Position numbers and translations under genes: made by a program. DNA of 64,000 nucleotides from assembly GCA_024509875.1 (NCBI GenBank), contig JAMPIV010021219.1:617410-681409 (forward strand), given 5' to 3'. Source of the stretch: Oreohelix idahoensis. Taxonomy: Eukaryota; Mollusca; Gastropoda; Stylommatophora; Oreohelicidae. Of the stretch, positions 35,397 through 45,949 are shown one piece after another (position 1 is the stretch's first letter; each line of letters opens with the position of its first letter). Under the pieces are notes generated by a model, which saw nothing but the letters and a program-made list of their open reading frames with translations, was not told the DNA's origin and ran no database searches.

Positions 35397-37226
35397 TTAG
35401 TCCTGGTGCTTACGGTGATTCTCGTCACACGGATGACGGCTTAGAAAATCCGCTCCCAGGTTAGTTTTTCCAGAAATATACTCTATGCTGAAATGGAATG
35501 GCTGCAAAAGTAAGGACCATCTGAGTAACCTCGAATTTTCATGCCTAGCCTGCGCTAGAAACGACAAGGGTTTGTGATCCGTTTGCAACTTGAATGCCTT
35601 CCCATACAGATAAATATTGAATTTCTTGATCGCCCATATTACTGCAAGACATTCTTTTTCGCTAGTTGAATAATTGGTTTCAGCTTTGTTCAACTTTCTG
35701 CTAGCATATGCCACTGGGGTTAATTCCCCATCTAGTGCATCTGATTTCTGTAACAGGGTCGCACCTAACCCGATATTACTTGCATCCGTTCTCACAATGA
35801 ATTCTTGACTTAAGTCAGGTAATTTCAGAATAGGTTTGCTTGTGAGCTTTTCCTTCAATTCCTGGTATGCCAATTCACATTGTGCTGTCCATGTAATTCG
35901 ATCTGGATTTCCTTTGCGTGTCAAATCAGTTAACGGTGCACATATGGAATTAAAGTTTTTGATATACTTTTGGTAGAAACCACATAATGAGACAAAAGAT
36001 CTCACGTCTTTCTTTGTTTGTGGCCTCGGAGCTTTCTTTAGTTTCTCTAAATTCTTGGGGTCTGGGGTCATGTTTCCCTGATGGACTGTGTGTCCCAAGA
36101 ATTCTAATTCTTTACATCCAACGCAACATTTGGTTGGTCGGGCTGTTAAATTCGCTTCTCTAAGTCGATTAAACAGCATGTTCAGAGAGTCAATGTGTTC
36201 CTCAAATGTTTCGGTTGCTATAAGGATATCATCCATGAAATTTGTGATGCATGGATTATTCAGAGGATCCAACAATTTTCTCATCATTCTAGAGAAGACA
36301 CTAGGTGCATTCTTCAATCCAAATGGCAATCTGTTAAACTCATAGTGTCCCTCTGAGGTACTAAAAGCTAGGTATGGTCTAACCTCAGGCTTTACTGGAA
36401 TCTGATAGTATCCTTTACTCAGATCCACTTTTGAGAAATATTTAGCTTTATGTAGCCTGGCAAACAACTGATTTGTATCCGGCAATGGATCCACCTGACC
36501 TTCTGTAATAGCATTCAGTCTCCTGTAATCTATACAGAGTCTATGTTCTCCAGAGGGTTTCCTTAAGAGAACCACACTGGAACTATACGAAGATTCACTG
36601 TGTGAAATTATTCCCTCCTTCAACAAATAGTCTATCTCTTCCTTCAAAGCTTTCTCCTTAGCAAAAGGAATCGAATAGGGTTTCACACAGACAGGTGTGG
36701 GGTCTATCAGTTTCATATCATATTCCAATAAGTTTGTATGCCCCGGTCGGTCCGTTAACACCTCTGTATGATCATCTAGAACCTGTTGCACTCTCTCCTT
36801 CTGATTTTTCGTTAAATGTGTACTGATTTTCACCTGTGCCGCTGTCTCACAGGGATGTAATGGATATTCAAATGATGAAAGTGGTTCCTTTTTCATCTCC
36901 ATAGCAATGGACAAGGTCAACAAGTGTGTCTCTTCCTGATTTTCTCTTTCCAAATATTTCTTCAGGAGATTCACATGATAGATTTTTTCTTTCCCCTTCT
37001 TATCTATCTTATAATTGGTTCTAGACACCTTCTCTAGAACTGTATATGGACCTTGCCATCCAATTTGTAACTTATTCTGACTACCGGGTAGAAGAAGCAG
37101 TACCTTCTCTCCCACAGCCAAATCTCTGTCTTTAGCTTTCTTGCCTATTTTTCCATGCACTGGTAGGGTCTCTTCCACTAGAAGCACTGTAGTGATGAAT
37201 TTTCTTCCCAGAATCATCCTGCACAA
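35397..37226 (-). CDS. pol: Reverse transcriptase-RNase H, array copy 1 (intact frame)
   Basis: The frame is open from just after an in-frame TAG at 37296 to 35397; an ATG lies near 37217 but a Gag-Pol origin is more likely. After a GPY/F-like module (IGWQGPYTVLEKV) come RT motifs LCIDYRRL, LPFGLKNAPSVF and the catalytic FMDD (36228-36239). RNase H follows with RTDASNIGLG (Asp), SEKECLAVIWAI (Glu) and TDHKPL (Asp), ending LSRHP. It would copy element RNA into DNA and degrade the RNA. This is the only array copy whose RT-RNase H frame is unbroken. The integrase core expected upstream is missing. Confidence 0.9.
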   Translation of the reverse strand: MCRMILGRKFITTVLLVEETLPVHGKIGKKAKDRDLAVGEKVLLLLPGSQNKLQIGWQGPYTVLEKVSRTNYKIDKKGKEKIYHVNLLKKYLERENQEETHLLTLSIAMEMKKEPLSSFEYPLHPCETAAQVKISTHLTKNQKERVQQVLDDHTEVLTDRPGHTNLLEYDMKLIDPTPVCVKPYSIPFAKEKALKEEIDYLLKEGIISHSESSYSSSVVLLRKPSGEHRLCIDYRRLNAITEGQVDPLPDTNQLFARLHKAKYFSKVDLSKGYYQIPVKPEVRPYLAFSTSEGHYEFNRLPFGLKNAPSVFSRMMRKLLDPLNNPCITNFMDDILIATETFEEHIDSLNMLFNRLREANLTARPTKCCVGCKELEFLGHTVHQGNMTPDPKNLEKLKKAPRPQTKKDVRSFVSLCGFYQKYIKNFNSICAPLTDLTRKGNPDRITWTAQCELAYQELKEKLTSKPILKLPDLSQEFIVRTDASNIGLGATLLQKSDALDGELTPVAYASRKLNKAETNYSTSEKECLAVIWAIKKFNIYLYGKAFKLQTDHKPLSFLAQARHENSRLLRWSLLLQPFHFSIEYISGKTNLGADFLSRHPCDENHRKHQD

Positions 37227-37718
37227 AACGACCGCTACCAGTTTTTCTCCTGGGGCTCTCTCCCCACTTAAAATTCTTGATGAGAGATTTCTTCTCTACA
37301 TTTCTTCCTCCAGTTTACATAAGTCCGATTGAGGGATTTTCGGCTTATCCTGGGGTAAGACATCTTTTTGCACTCTCTGCATCGTGGCCATTGTAAAACA
37401 TCCAATCGAAGATTGTCCGTGAAAAGGGGCTTCCCATTCCACTTGGTCCACTTTATTAAATTTATTTTTCTTTTCAGTGTCAGGCCTACGTTTGCCCCGT
37501 GGCGTGTAGAGGTCCTGATCACTATTCCCACTTGTGGGTGTTCCCTCATGTAATATGCCACATCTCTCTACAAAATTTTCAATGTCCCACCTTTCCTTGG
37601 GCCAATAATAATTCTGAGCTACCTTTTGAATGATGGTACCTATTTTCTCATGGTCCCCATCTTGTTTCACATGTAAGCTCCTTATTAAGTCTGTCCTATA
37701 CCTTTTAGGAAGTACCAG
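37227..37718 (-). other. Unrecognised segment in place of the integrase core, copy 1
   Basis: Downstream of the gag stop the same frame continues. It shows a partial integrase zinc-binding region (a His pair, then NYYWPKERWDIENF and a single Cys near 37560) and runs to a TAG at 37296. The catalytic D,D35E region present in element 1 (about 9000-9620) has no counterpart. The sequence that replaces it matches no family I know. Confidence 0.65.
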
Positions 37719-39185
37719 CTATCCCTGACCTTTGGATCTAGTTCCAGTCTTCCGGTATATTAGTTTGTTCTTCATATAGAAGTCTCCTTTTCCTGGAGGT
37801 GTGTGACCATGGGACAATTTCCTAAAACAAGGCTTGAGGGTCTTATCCCCAGCCTGCGCCTTCCTCATCTCTTCTGAAGTGGTATTTATCATAATATCCT
37901 CATCCTTTCTTGAGGTCGACCTGACCTGAAGGGTGGCCATTACTATAGGGTTTCTTCTGCAACGGTCAGTATCATGATTGTCCATCCGACAATTCTTACA
38001 CCACCTCCTTTTTTGGTTGAAAGATTTTCTTTCATCAAATTTCCTTTCATCGAATTGTGGGGTTTTATTTTTATTGCCATACCGTGGCCTATCAAACTGG
38101 TGCTTACCTTTGTTCTGATCTCTAGGATCAAATTTATTAAAGTTCTGTGGTGCCTTAAAATTATCTACCTGTTTCTTTTTATTACTTGTTACCTCTGCTT
38201 GAGCTGCTTGATACCTTTCAGCAACATTTAGCAACTCACCCAGCCTCTCTACACCTTGTTCCATGAGAAACTTTCTCAGGTCTGGAGCCATGGACTCTCT
38301 TAGTTGTTCTATAAGGATCATTTCCTTAAGATCTTGGGTTTTCCCCAGAGAAGTCCATTTCTCCAAGTATATCTCTAACCGTGCAGAGAACTGGTGATAG
38401 GTTTCACCTGACAGTAGTTTAGCATTCCTAAATTTTTTTCTATAAAATTCACCATTCTTTTCATATCTTAACAAAAGAGCCTGCTTTAGCATGTCATAAT
38501 TTTCTTGATCATCTCTGCTCATTTTGGCGAAAACATCATAAGCCGTACCACGAAGCCCTTGAGATAACTTTAAGCTCCACCTTTCTCTCTCTAACCCATA
38601 CGTGGTAGCTAATAGTTCATATCTATTTAGATAGCTCTCGATATCATCTTCTTTCTCAACAAAATGATCTAAATGAAAGTTCATAGCTGAGGTTGAGGCT
38701 CCCTGACTAGCAGAGGCATCAGAGGTAAAGGGACTGGCACCATTTTCAGGAGCATGGCCTTGAAATTCCAACTCCCTTAGTCGTAACTCGTGCTCCCTTT
38801 GTAATCTCTTGTCTTCTGCTTCCCTCTGTAATCTCTTATCTTCTGCTTCCCTCTCTGCAGCCTGTCTCCGTTCTTCTGCTTCCCTTTCAGCCTTTTTCTC
38901 TTCCAACTGGAGCCTCTTAATCTCCTTATCTGCCTCCAATGCTTTAGCCTCTTTGTCAGCCTCAATCTGCAACCTCTTAATTTCTTTTTCAGCTTCTAAC
39001 TTTCTTTCAGACTCTTTTTCTAATCTTTCAGATTCTAATTTTCTTTCTGCTTCAAATTTTCTTTCTTCGCGTTCAATATATTTGTCACATTCAGTAGTGA
39101 CATAAGCAATCATAACTTGCCCGTCCATTCCTAACTCTTTTGCAGCCTGCATAGCAGCAGATCGAAATTTTGCCAGGTCGGCCAT
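37719..39185 (-). CDS. gag: Gag, array copy 1 (protease deleted)
   Basis: The frame starts with an ATG at 39185 (MADLAKF) and has 488 codons. A long Glu/Lys/Arg coiled coil fills about residues 35-140, followed by a capsid-like helical region of about residues 160-320. A Cys-x2-Cys-x4-His-x4-Cys knuckle (CKNCRMDNHDTDRC) lies near 37970. Immediately after the knuckle the protein jumps to the part that follows protease in element 1 (NPIVMATLQ), so the roughly 380-bp protease segment is deleted in frame. The frame ends at an amber codon, 37719-37721. Gag would assemble particles around element RNA. Confidence 0.9.
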   Translation of the reverse strand: MADLAKFRSAAMQAAKELGMDGQVMIAYVTTECDKYIEREERKFEAERKLESERLEKESERKLEAEKEIKRLQIEADKEAKALEADKEIKRLQLEEKKAEREAEERRQAAEREAEDKRLQREAEDKRLQREHELRLRELEFQGHAPENGASPFTSDASASQGASTSAMNFHLDHFVEKEDDIESYLNRYELLATTYGLERERWSLKLSQGLRGTAYDVFAKMSRDDQENYDMLKQALLLRYEKNGEFYRKKFRNAKLLSGETYHQFSARLEIYLEKWTSLGKTQDLKEMILIEQLRESMAPDLRKFLMEQGVERLGELLNVAERYQAAQAEVTSNKKKQVDNFKAPQNFNKFDPRDQNKGKHQFDRPRYGNKNKTPQFDERKFDERKSFNQKRRWCKNCRMDNHDTDRCRRNPIVMATLQVRSTSRKDEDIMINTTSEEMRKAQAGDKTLKPCFRKLSHGHTPPGKGDFYMKNKLIYRKTGTRSKGQG

Positions 39186-39368
39186 TTTCTAACAGGCAAA
39201 TTTATACAATGTCTAAGTTAAACAAGTTAATCTATACTAATTATCCAAGGACAACCACAAGCACTGAGAGCTCAACCTTATTTTTTTTCCACCCAAGGAT
39301 ACCTTTTAATTCTTTATTATTCCCTGAAGTGAATTACCCCCCAATATATATAATAGGAGAAGATTCAA

Positions 39369-39386
39369 ATCCCGGACAGGACCCCA
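39369..39386 (-). other. Primer-binding site, array copy 1
   Basis: In element orientation TGGGGTCCTGTCCGGGAT lies 5 nt from the LTR. It matches the element 1 tRNA-Pro site at 15 of 18 positions. Identical sites lie at 45927-45944 and 52472-52489; the copy 4 site (59024-59041) has one further change. Confidence 0.75.
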
Positions 39387-39391
39387 ATATA

Positions 39392-41876
39392 TGTGGTAAA
39401 GTGGGATGATATAAATATTTATAGGGGACTTAGTGTACTGACTGAGATCAGCTGTGAAGGTATCTGTATCTAATAAGTGTGATGTATTACAGATGACCTT
39501 ACTTTGCTACCACATTTATACCTCAGTCAGACTTATTCTGGAATATTGTGATGACTACGTTGAATGTCTAGGGTTATGATAATGATGAAGTGTATGTTCA
39601 CAACAACCAACAGACAGATAAACAATTTAATTTAATCCACAATACTTTACAACACTGTGACACTCACATACATAGAACACTCTATAAGACTATCTTAAGG
39701 AGTCAAGTGTAACTTTTAAAATATGTATTAATTCCTTTCAATAATAGATATCCTGATTCAACTACAAAGTGAACCAGGAATCACAATCAAATGTAATTAC
39801 AAGTTGTATGTACACAATTTATAGATATGATCTTTGTATTGACATATATTATTATTATTACAATATGTGTGTGTAAGTTGTGATGTAGTACTATGAGGTA
39901 ATACTGGCTTTTCACGCTAGGTTGTGGTTTGTCATAATGACTCCAAGTGTTTGTTTCTCGTTCTCGTGGAAATAATATGGGAAAGGTTCACAGTTTCTTT
40001 TTATTTGAAACAAATAAATGTCCCCTCTTGATTTAAGGTAAAGTCACTTTTAGAGGGGGTATACACAAGATTGAGCTGCTCTGGCCACGAACTCTTAACT
40101 TCTGTGTGGGCGGCAGGAAACAGTCTCCACTGCTCGCTTGCTTCACCGTGTTCTTGAGAAACACACTGGTCGATATATTGACCAAGGAGTATGCTACCAG
40201 CCTCTGGATTCAGCAAAACTCAGACCAGGTGCTGCTTTAATAGTTTAGTACCACGGTCCCTGAAACAAGAAGGTTGTACCTCCCTTCAGAACTAATTTAT
40301 AATCTATTTCCACACTGAAGCACAATACATAACAAACACCGAGTTCAGCGCTGTAGTCCAACTGCTAGCTTCTCATGAAACAATTTACACCAGTATTCCT
40401 CTCCCTAATGGTTACAACGCCTCTGCAATTCCAGCATTATTTCCTTCTATTCAATAAGATAGGTGTCATAGTACTATTTGGCCATCCCATGCAGATATAT
40501 TCCTCTCCGACAAGTTTTATTCATGGTGGAGCCATATCGAGGTTTTGCCTCTGTTTATTGTTACTGAACCACACACATATAGACATAAATTATCAATTCA
40601 CATTCAATTTTCATCAACAAGATATCAAATAGGTCTAGCTTACCACAATTCATGGAAATATTAAACAAATACGTTGACTGGCGATGAGTTATGGCACAAT
40701 TCCGATCTGCCTCTGTCCCAGGCTTTTATTTAGAAAAAATATGAGCTGGATCTCAACGCACTTGCTTTTACAAATTGGATTTTCAAAAAGTGGCACTGAA
40801 CTGACGCTCCTAATTGACTATATTAAATGGTCTAGCCAATGGGACCATGTTTACAAAAGCTTTTGAAAAAATGTACCCTTCCTATCGTTTCTAGTAACAA
40901 CCAAAATTAGTATTTGCAATCGACTAATCATGTTTCGCCTTACATATTATTCTAGCCAATCAAATCGGATTTAACGTGGTGGCCTCATTTTTTTTCTAAA
41001 GCAGTGTCCAAACACGCCATTATGAGCAAAAATGATCCTGTGTTGTCTGACAACATCACTATAGTATTTTGGCTATAATTTGTTAATTATTAGACTAATT
41101 GCTTAACACCTAACATATTCTTTGTCAGCAAGTCCTAAGGCACCCAAATATATAAGTTTTAAGGGAGCTAAGTGGCTGCGTTCAAAATATGTATTTTCTA
41201 GGATAGTCGTGTATTTTTATTTTTATTTTTTTTAATGTTTAGAACCGCCACCTGTCCTGCCTTTTCGACTGTTCTGTCAGTATAATGTCAGGATTTCAGA
41301 CGTAAAACAGTATTGTGTCATGTTTCCTAATAAGCATTAAACATGTTTCCAAAACCTGACCCTCGTATTGGTAGTGTTTTTTGTCACTGTTTATTTTGAA
41401 AAAAAATCAAGCCTGCATGCCTTTCGCTTGGGGGTGGCATTAATTGTATATCGCGAGACGGCGTGTTAGTGTGGCATGCGTTCCTCCGTACATCTCTCTC
41501 TCTCTCTCTATCCTAAGTCCGTCTGTCCTTTTAGGTTAACGTAGTGTGTATAATTTAATTAATGCTAGTATTATATCTGGGTCATTAAGCATCTTGCGTA
41601 TCTCAAGGTTTTCTAAGAAACACAGTACCAGTTTTATTTTTAGAAACGCGTGTATGATGCTGTAGGCTTTACTATCAACGTGAAAGCGTTACAATTATGC
41701 AGGCGGAGCATAAAAGGGGATTTTCTTGTTTAACTAGCATGACGTTCTATAACACAGGCGTACGCTATAGTGACGGCACTGTTATTTACCAGTCTTCTTT
41801 CCTTTTATTGAATTAATTCGTTAGGCTTTACATTTACTTTTTAATTTAAATATGTGGATTAGAATTTCTCACGACA
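39392..41876 (-). repeat. Array LTR2
   Basis: The LTR is 2485 bp and is shared by copies 1 and 2. Its TC microsatellite has about 8 units. Private changes include ATTATGAGC and CAACATCAC near 41020-41055. Confidence 0.95.
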
Positions 41877-41946
41877 AATTCTCCCCACTTAAAACAGACC
41901 TTATATGTCAGTCTATAATTCTATATACACATAGAGAAATTTAATA

Positions 41947-43709
41947 TTAGTCCTGGTGCTTACGGTGATTCTCGTCACACGGATGACGGCTTAGAAAATC
42001 CGCTCCCAGGTTAGTTTTTCCAGAAATATACTCTATGCTGAACTGGAATGGCTGCAAAAGTAAGGACCATCTGAGTAACCTCGAATTTTCATGCCTAGCC
42101 TGCGCTAGAAACGACAAGGGTTTGTGATCCGTTTGCAACTTGAATGCCTTCCCATACAGATAAATATTGAATTTCTTGATCGCCCATATTACTGCAAGAC
42201 ATTCTTTTTCGCTAGTTGAATAATTGGTTTCAGCTTTGTTCAACTTTCTGCTAGCATATGCCACTGGGGTTAATTCCCCATCTAGTGCATCTGATTTCTG
42301 TAACAGGGTCGCACCTAACCCGATATTACTTGCATCCATTCTCACAATGAATTCTTGACTTAAGTCAGGTAATTTCAGAATAGGTTTGCTTGTGAGCTTT
42401 TCCTTCAATTCCTGGTATGCCAATTCACATTGTGCTGTCCATGTAATTCGATCTGGATTTCCTTTGCGTGTCAAATCAGTTAACGGTGCACATATGGAAT
42501 TAAAGTTTTTGATATACTTTTGGTAGAAACCACATAATGAGACAAAAGATCTCACGTCTTTCTTTGTTTGTGGCCTCGGAGCTTTCTTTAGTTTCTCTAA
42601 ATTCTTGGGGTCTGGGGTCATGTTTCCCTGATGGACTGTGTGTCCCAAGAATTCTAATTCTTTACATCCAACGCAACATTTGGTTGGTCGGGCTGTTAAA
42701 TTCGCTTCTCTAAGTCGATTAAACAGCATGTTCAGAGAGTCAATGTGTTCCTCAAATGTTTCTGTTGCTATAAGGATATCATCCATGAAATTTGTGATGC
42801 ATGGATTATTCAGAGGGTCCAATAATTTTCTCATCATTCTAGAGAAGACACTAGGTGCATTCTTCAATCCAAATGGCAATCTGTTAAACTCATAGTGTCC
42901 CTCTGAGGTACTAAAAGCTAGGTATGGTCTAACCTCAGGCTTTACTGGAATCTGATAGTATCCTTTACTCAGATCCACTTTTGAGAAATATTTAGCTTTA
43001 TTAGCCTGGCAAACAACTGATTTGTATCCGGCAATGGATCCACCTGACCTTCTGTAATAGCATTCAGTCTCCTGTAATCTATACAGAGTCTATGTTCTCC
43101 AGAGGGTTTCCTTAAGAGAACCACACTGGAACTATACGAAGATTCACTGTGTGAAATTATTCCCTCCTTCAACAAATAGTCTATCTCTTCCTTCAAAGCT
43201 TTCTCCTTAGCAAAAGGAATCGAATAGGGTTTCATACAGACAGGTGTGGGGTCTATCAGTTTCATATCATATTCCAATAAGTTTGTATGCCCCGGTCGGT
43301 CCGTTAACACCTCTGTATGATCATCTAGAACCTGTTGCACTCTCTCCTTCTGATTTTTCGTTAAATGTGTACTGATTTTCACCTGTGCCGCTGTCTCACA
43401 GGGATGTAATGGATATTCAAATGATGAAAGTGGTTCCTTTTTCATCTCCATAGCAATGGACAAGGTCAACAAGTGTGTCTCTTCCTGATTTTCTCTTTCC
43501 AAATATTTCTTCAGGAGATTCACATGATAGATTTTTTCTTTCCCCTTCTTATCTATCTTATAATTGGTTCTAGACACCTTCTCTAGAACTGTATATGGAC
43601 CTTGCCATCCAATTTGTAACTTATTCTGACTACCGGGTAGAAGAAGCAGTACCTTCTCTCCCACAGCCAAATCTCTGTCTTTAGCTTTCTTGCCTATTTT
43701 TTTTTCCAT
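41947..43709 (-). pseudogene. pol: Reverse transcriptase-RNase H, array copy 2 (one frameshift)
   Basis: It matches copy 1 but loses one base near 43000 (TTTATTAGCC against TTTATGTAGCC), which splits RT into 43709-42969 and 42978-41947. The FMDD box and RNase H are otherwise kept. The first RNase H motif reads RMDASN instead of RTDASN. This copy retains the element-1-like state AGAGGGTCC near 42815, which copies 1, 3 and 4 have lost. Confidence 0.9.
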
Positions 43710-44272
43710 GCACTGGTAGGGTCTCTTCCACTAGAAGCACTGTAGTGATGAATTTTCTTCCCAGAATCATCCTGCACAAAACGACCGCTACCAGTTTTTC
43801 TCCTGGGGCTCTCTCCCCACTTAAAATTCTTGATGAGAGATTTCTTCTCTACATTTCTTCCTCCAGTTTACATAAGTCCGATTGAGGGATTTTCGGCTTA
43901 TCCTGGGGTAAGACATCTTTTTGCACTCTCTGCATCGTGGCCATTGTAAAACATCCAATCGAAGATTGTCCGTGAAAAGGGGCTTCCCATTCCACTTGGT
44001 CCACTTTATTAAATTTATTTTTCTTTTCAGTGTCAGGCCTACGTTTTGCCCCGTGGCGTGTAGAGGTCCTGATCACTATTCCCACTTGTGGGTGTTCCCT
44101 CATGTAATATGCCACATCTCTCTACAAAATTTTCAATGTCCCACCTTTCCTTGGGCCAATAATAATTCTGAGCTACCTTTTGAATGATGGTACCTATTTT
44201 CTCATGGTCCCCATCTTGTTTCACATGTAAGCTCCTTATTAAGTCTGTCCTATACCTTTTAGGAAGTACCAG
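43710..44272 (-). other. Unrecognised integrase-position segment, copy 2
   Basis: Same organisation as copy 1. An extra T near 44045 (ACGTTTTGCC) shifts the frame. The catalytic core is absent. Confidence 0.6.
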
Positions 44273-45744
44273 CTATCCCTGACCTTTGGATCTAGTTCCA
44301 GTCTTCCGGTATATTAGTTTGTTCTTCATATAGAAGTCTCCTTTTCCTGGAGGTGTGTGACCATGGGACAATTTCCTAAAACAAGGCTTGAGGGTCTTAT
44401 CCCCAGCCTGCGCCTTCCTCATCTCTTCTGAAGTGGTATTTATCATAATATCCTCATCCTTTCTTGAGGTCGACCTGACCTGAAGGGTGGCCATTACTAT
44501 AGGGTTTCTTCTGCAACGGTCAGTATCATGATTGTCCATCCGACAATTCTTACACCACCTCCTTTTTTGGTTGAAAGATTTTCTTTCATCAAATTTCCTT
44601 TCATCGAATTGTGGAGTTTTATTTTTATTGCCATACCGTGGCCTATCAAACTGGTGCTTACCTTTGTTCTGATCTCTAGGATCAAATTTATTAAAGTTCT
44701 GTGGTGCCTTAAAATTATCTACCTGTTTCTTTTTATTACTTGTTACCTCTGCTTGAGCTGCTTGATACCTTTCAGCAACATTTAGTAACTCACCCAGCCT
44801 CTCTACACCTTGTTCCATGAGAAACTTTCTCAGGTCTGGAGCCATGGACTCTCTTAGTTGTTCTATAAGGATCATTTCCTTAAGATCTTGGGTTTTCCCC
44901 AGAGAAGTCCATTTCTCCAAGTATGTCTCTAACCGTGCAGAGAACTGGTGATAGGTTTCACCTGACAGTAGTTTAGCATTCCTAAATTTTTTTCTATAAA
45001 ATTCACCATTCTTTTCATATCTTAACAAAAGAGCCTGCTTTAGCATGTCATAATTTTCTTGATCATCTCTGCTCATTTTGGCGAAAACATCATAAGCCGT
45101 ACCACGAAGCCCTTGAGATAACTTTAAGCTCCACCTTTCTCTCTCTAACCCATACGTGGTAGCTAATAGTTCATATCTATTTAGATAGCTCTCGATATCA
45201 TCTTCTTTCTCAACAAAATGATCTAAATGAAAGTTCATAGCTGAGGTTGAGGCTCCCTGACTAGCAGAGGCATCAGAGGTAAAGGGACTGGCACCATTTT
45301 CAGGAGCATGGCCTTGAAATTCCAACTCCCTTAGTCGTAACTCGTGCTCCCTTTGTAATCTCTTGTCTTCTGCTTCCCTCTGTAATCTCTTATCTTCTGC
45401 TTCCCTCTCTGCAGCCTGCCTTCTTTCTTCTGCCCTTCCCTTTCAGCCTCCTTTTTCTCTTCCAACTGGAGCCTTTTAATCTCCCTATCTGCCTCCAATG
45501 CTTTAGCCTCTTTGTCAGCCTCAATCTGCAGCCTCTTAATTTCTTTTTCAGCCTCTAACTTTCTTTCAGACTCTTTTTCTAATCTTTCAGATTCTAATTT
45601 TCTTTCTGCTTCAAATTTTCTTTCTTCGCGTTCAATATATTTGTCACATTCAGTAGTGACATAAGCAATCATAACTTGCCCGTCCATTCCTAACTCTTTC
45701 GCAGCCTGCATAGCAGCAGATCGAAATTTTGCCAGGTCGGCCAT
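44273..45744 (-). pseudogene. gag: Gag, array copy 2 (frameshift in coiled coil)
   Basis: The ATG is at 45744. A small indel cluster in the Glu/Lys-rich coiled coil (near 45420-45460) shifts the frame, leaving 45744-45331 and 45325-44273. The capsid-like region and zinc knuckle are intact. Protease is deleted as in copy 1, and the frame ends at the same amber codon. Confidence 0.9.
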
Positions 45745-45949
45745 TTTCTAACAGGCAAATTTATACAATGTCTAAGTTAAACAAGTTAATCTATACTAAT
45801 TATCCAAGGACAACCACAAGCACTGAGAGCTCAACCTTATTTTTTTCCACCCAAGGATACCTTTTAATTCTTTATTATTCCCTGAAGTGAATTACCCCCC
45901 AATATATATAATAGGAGAAGATTCAAATCCCGGACAGGACCCCAATATA

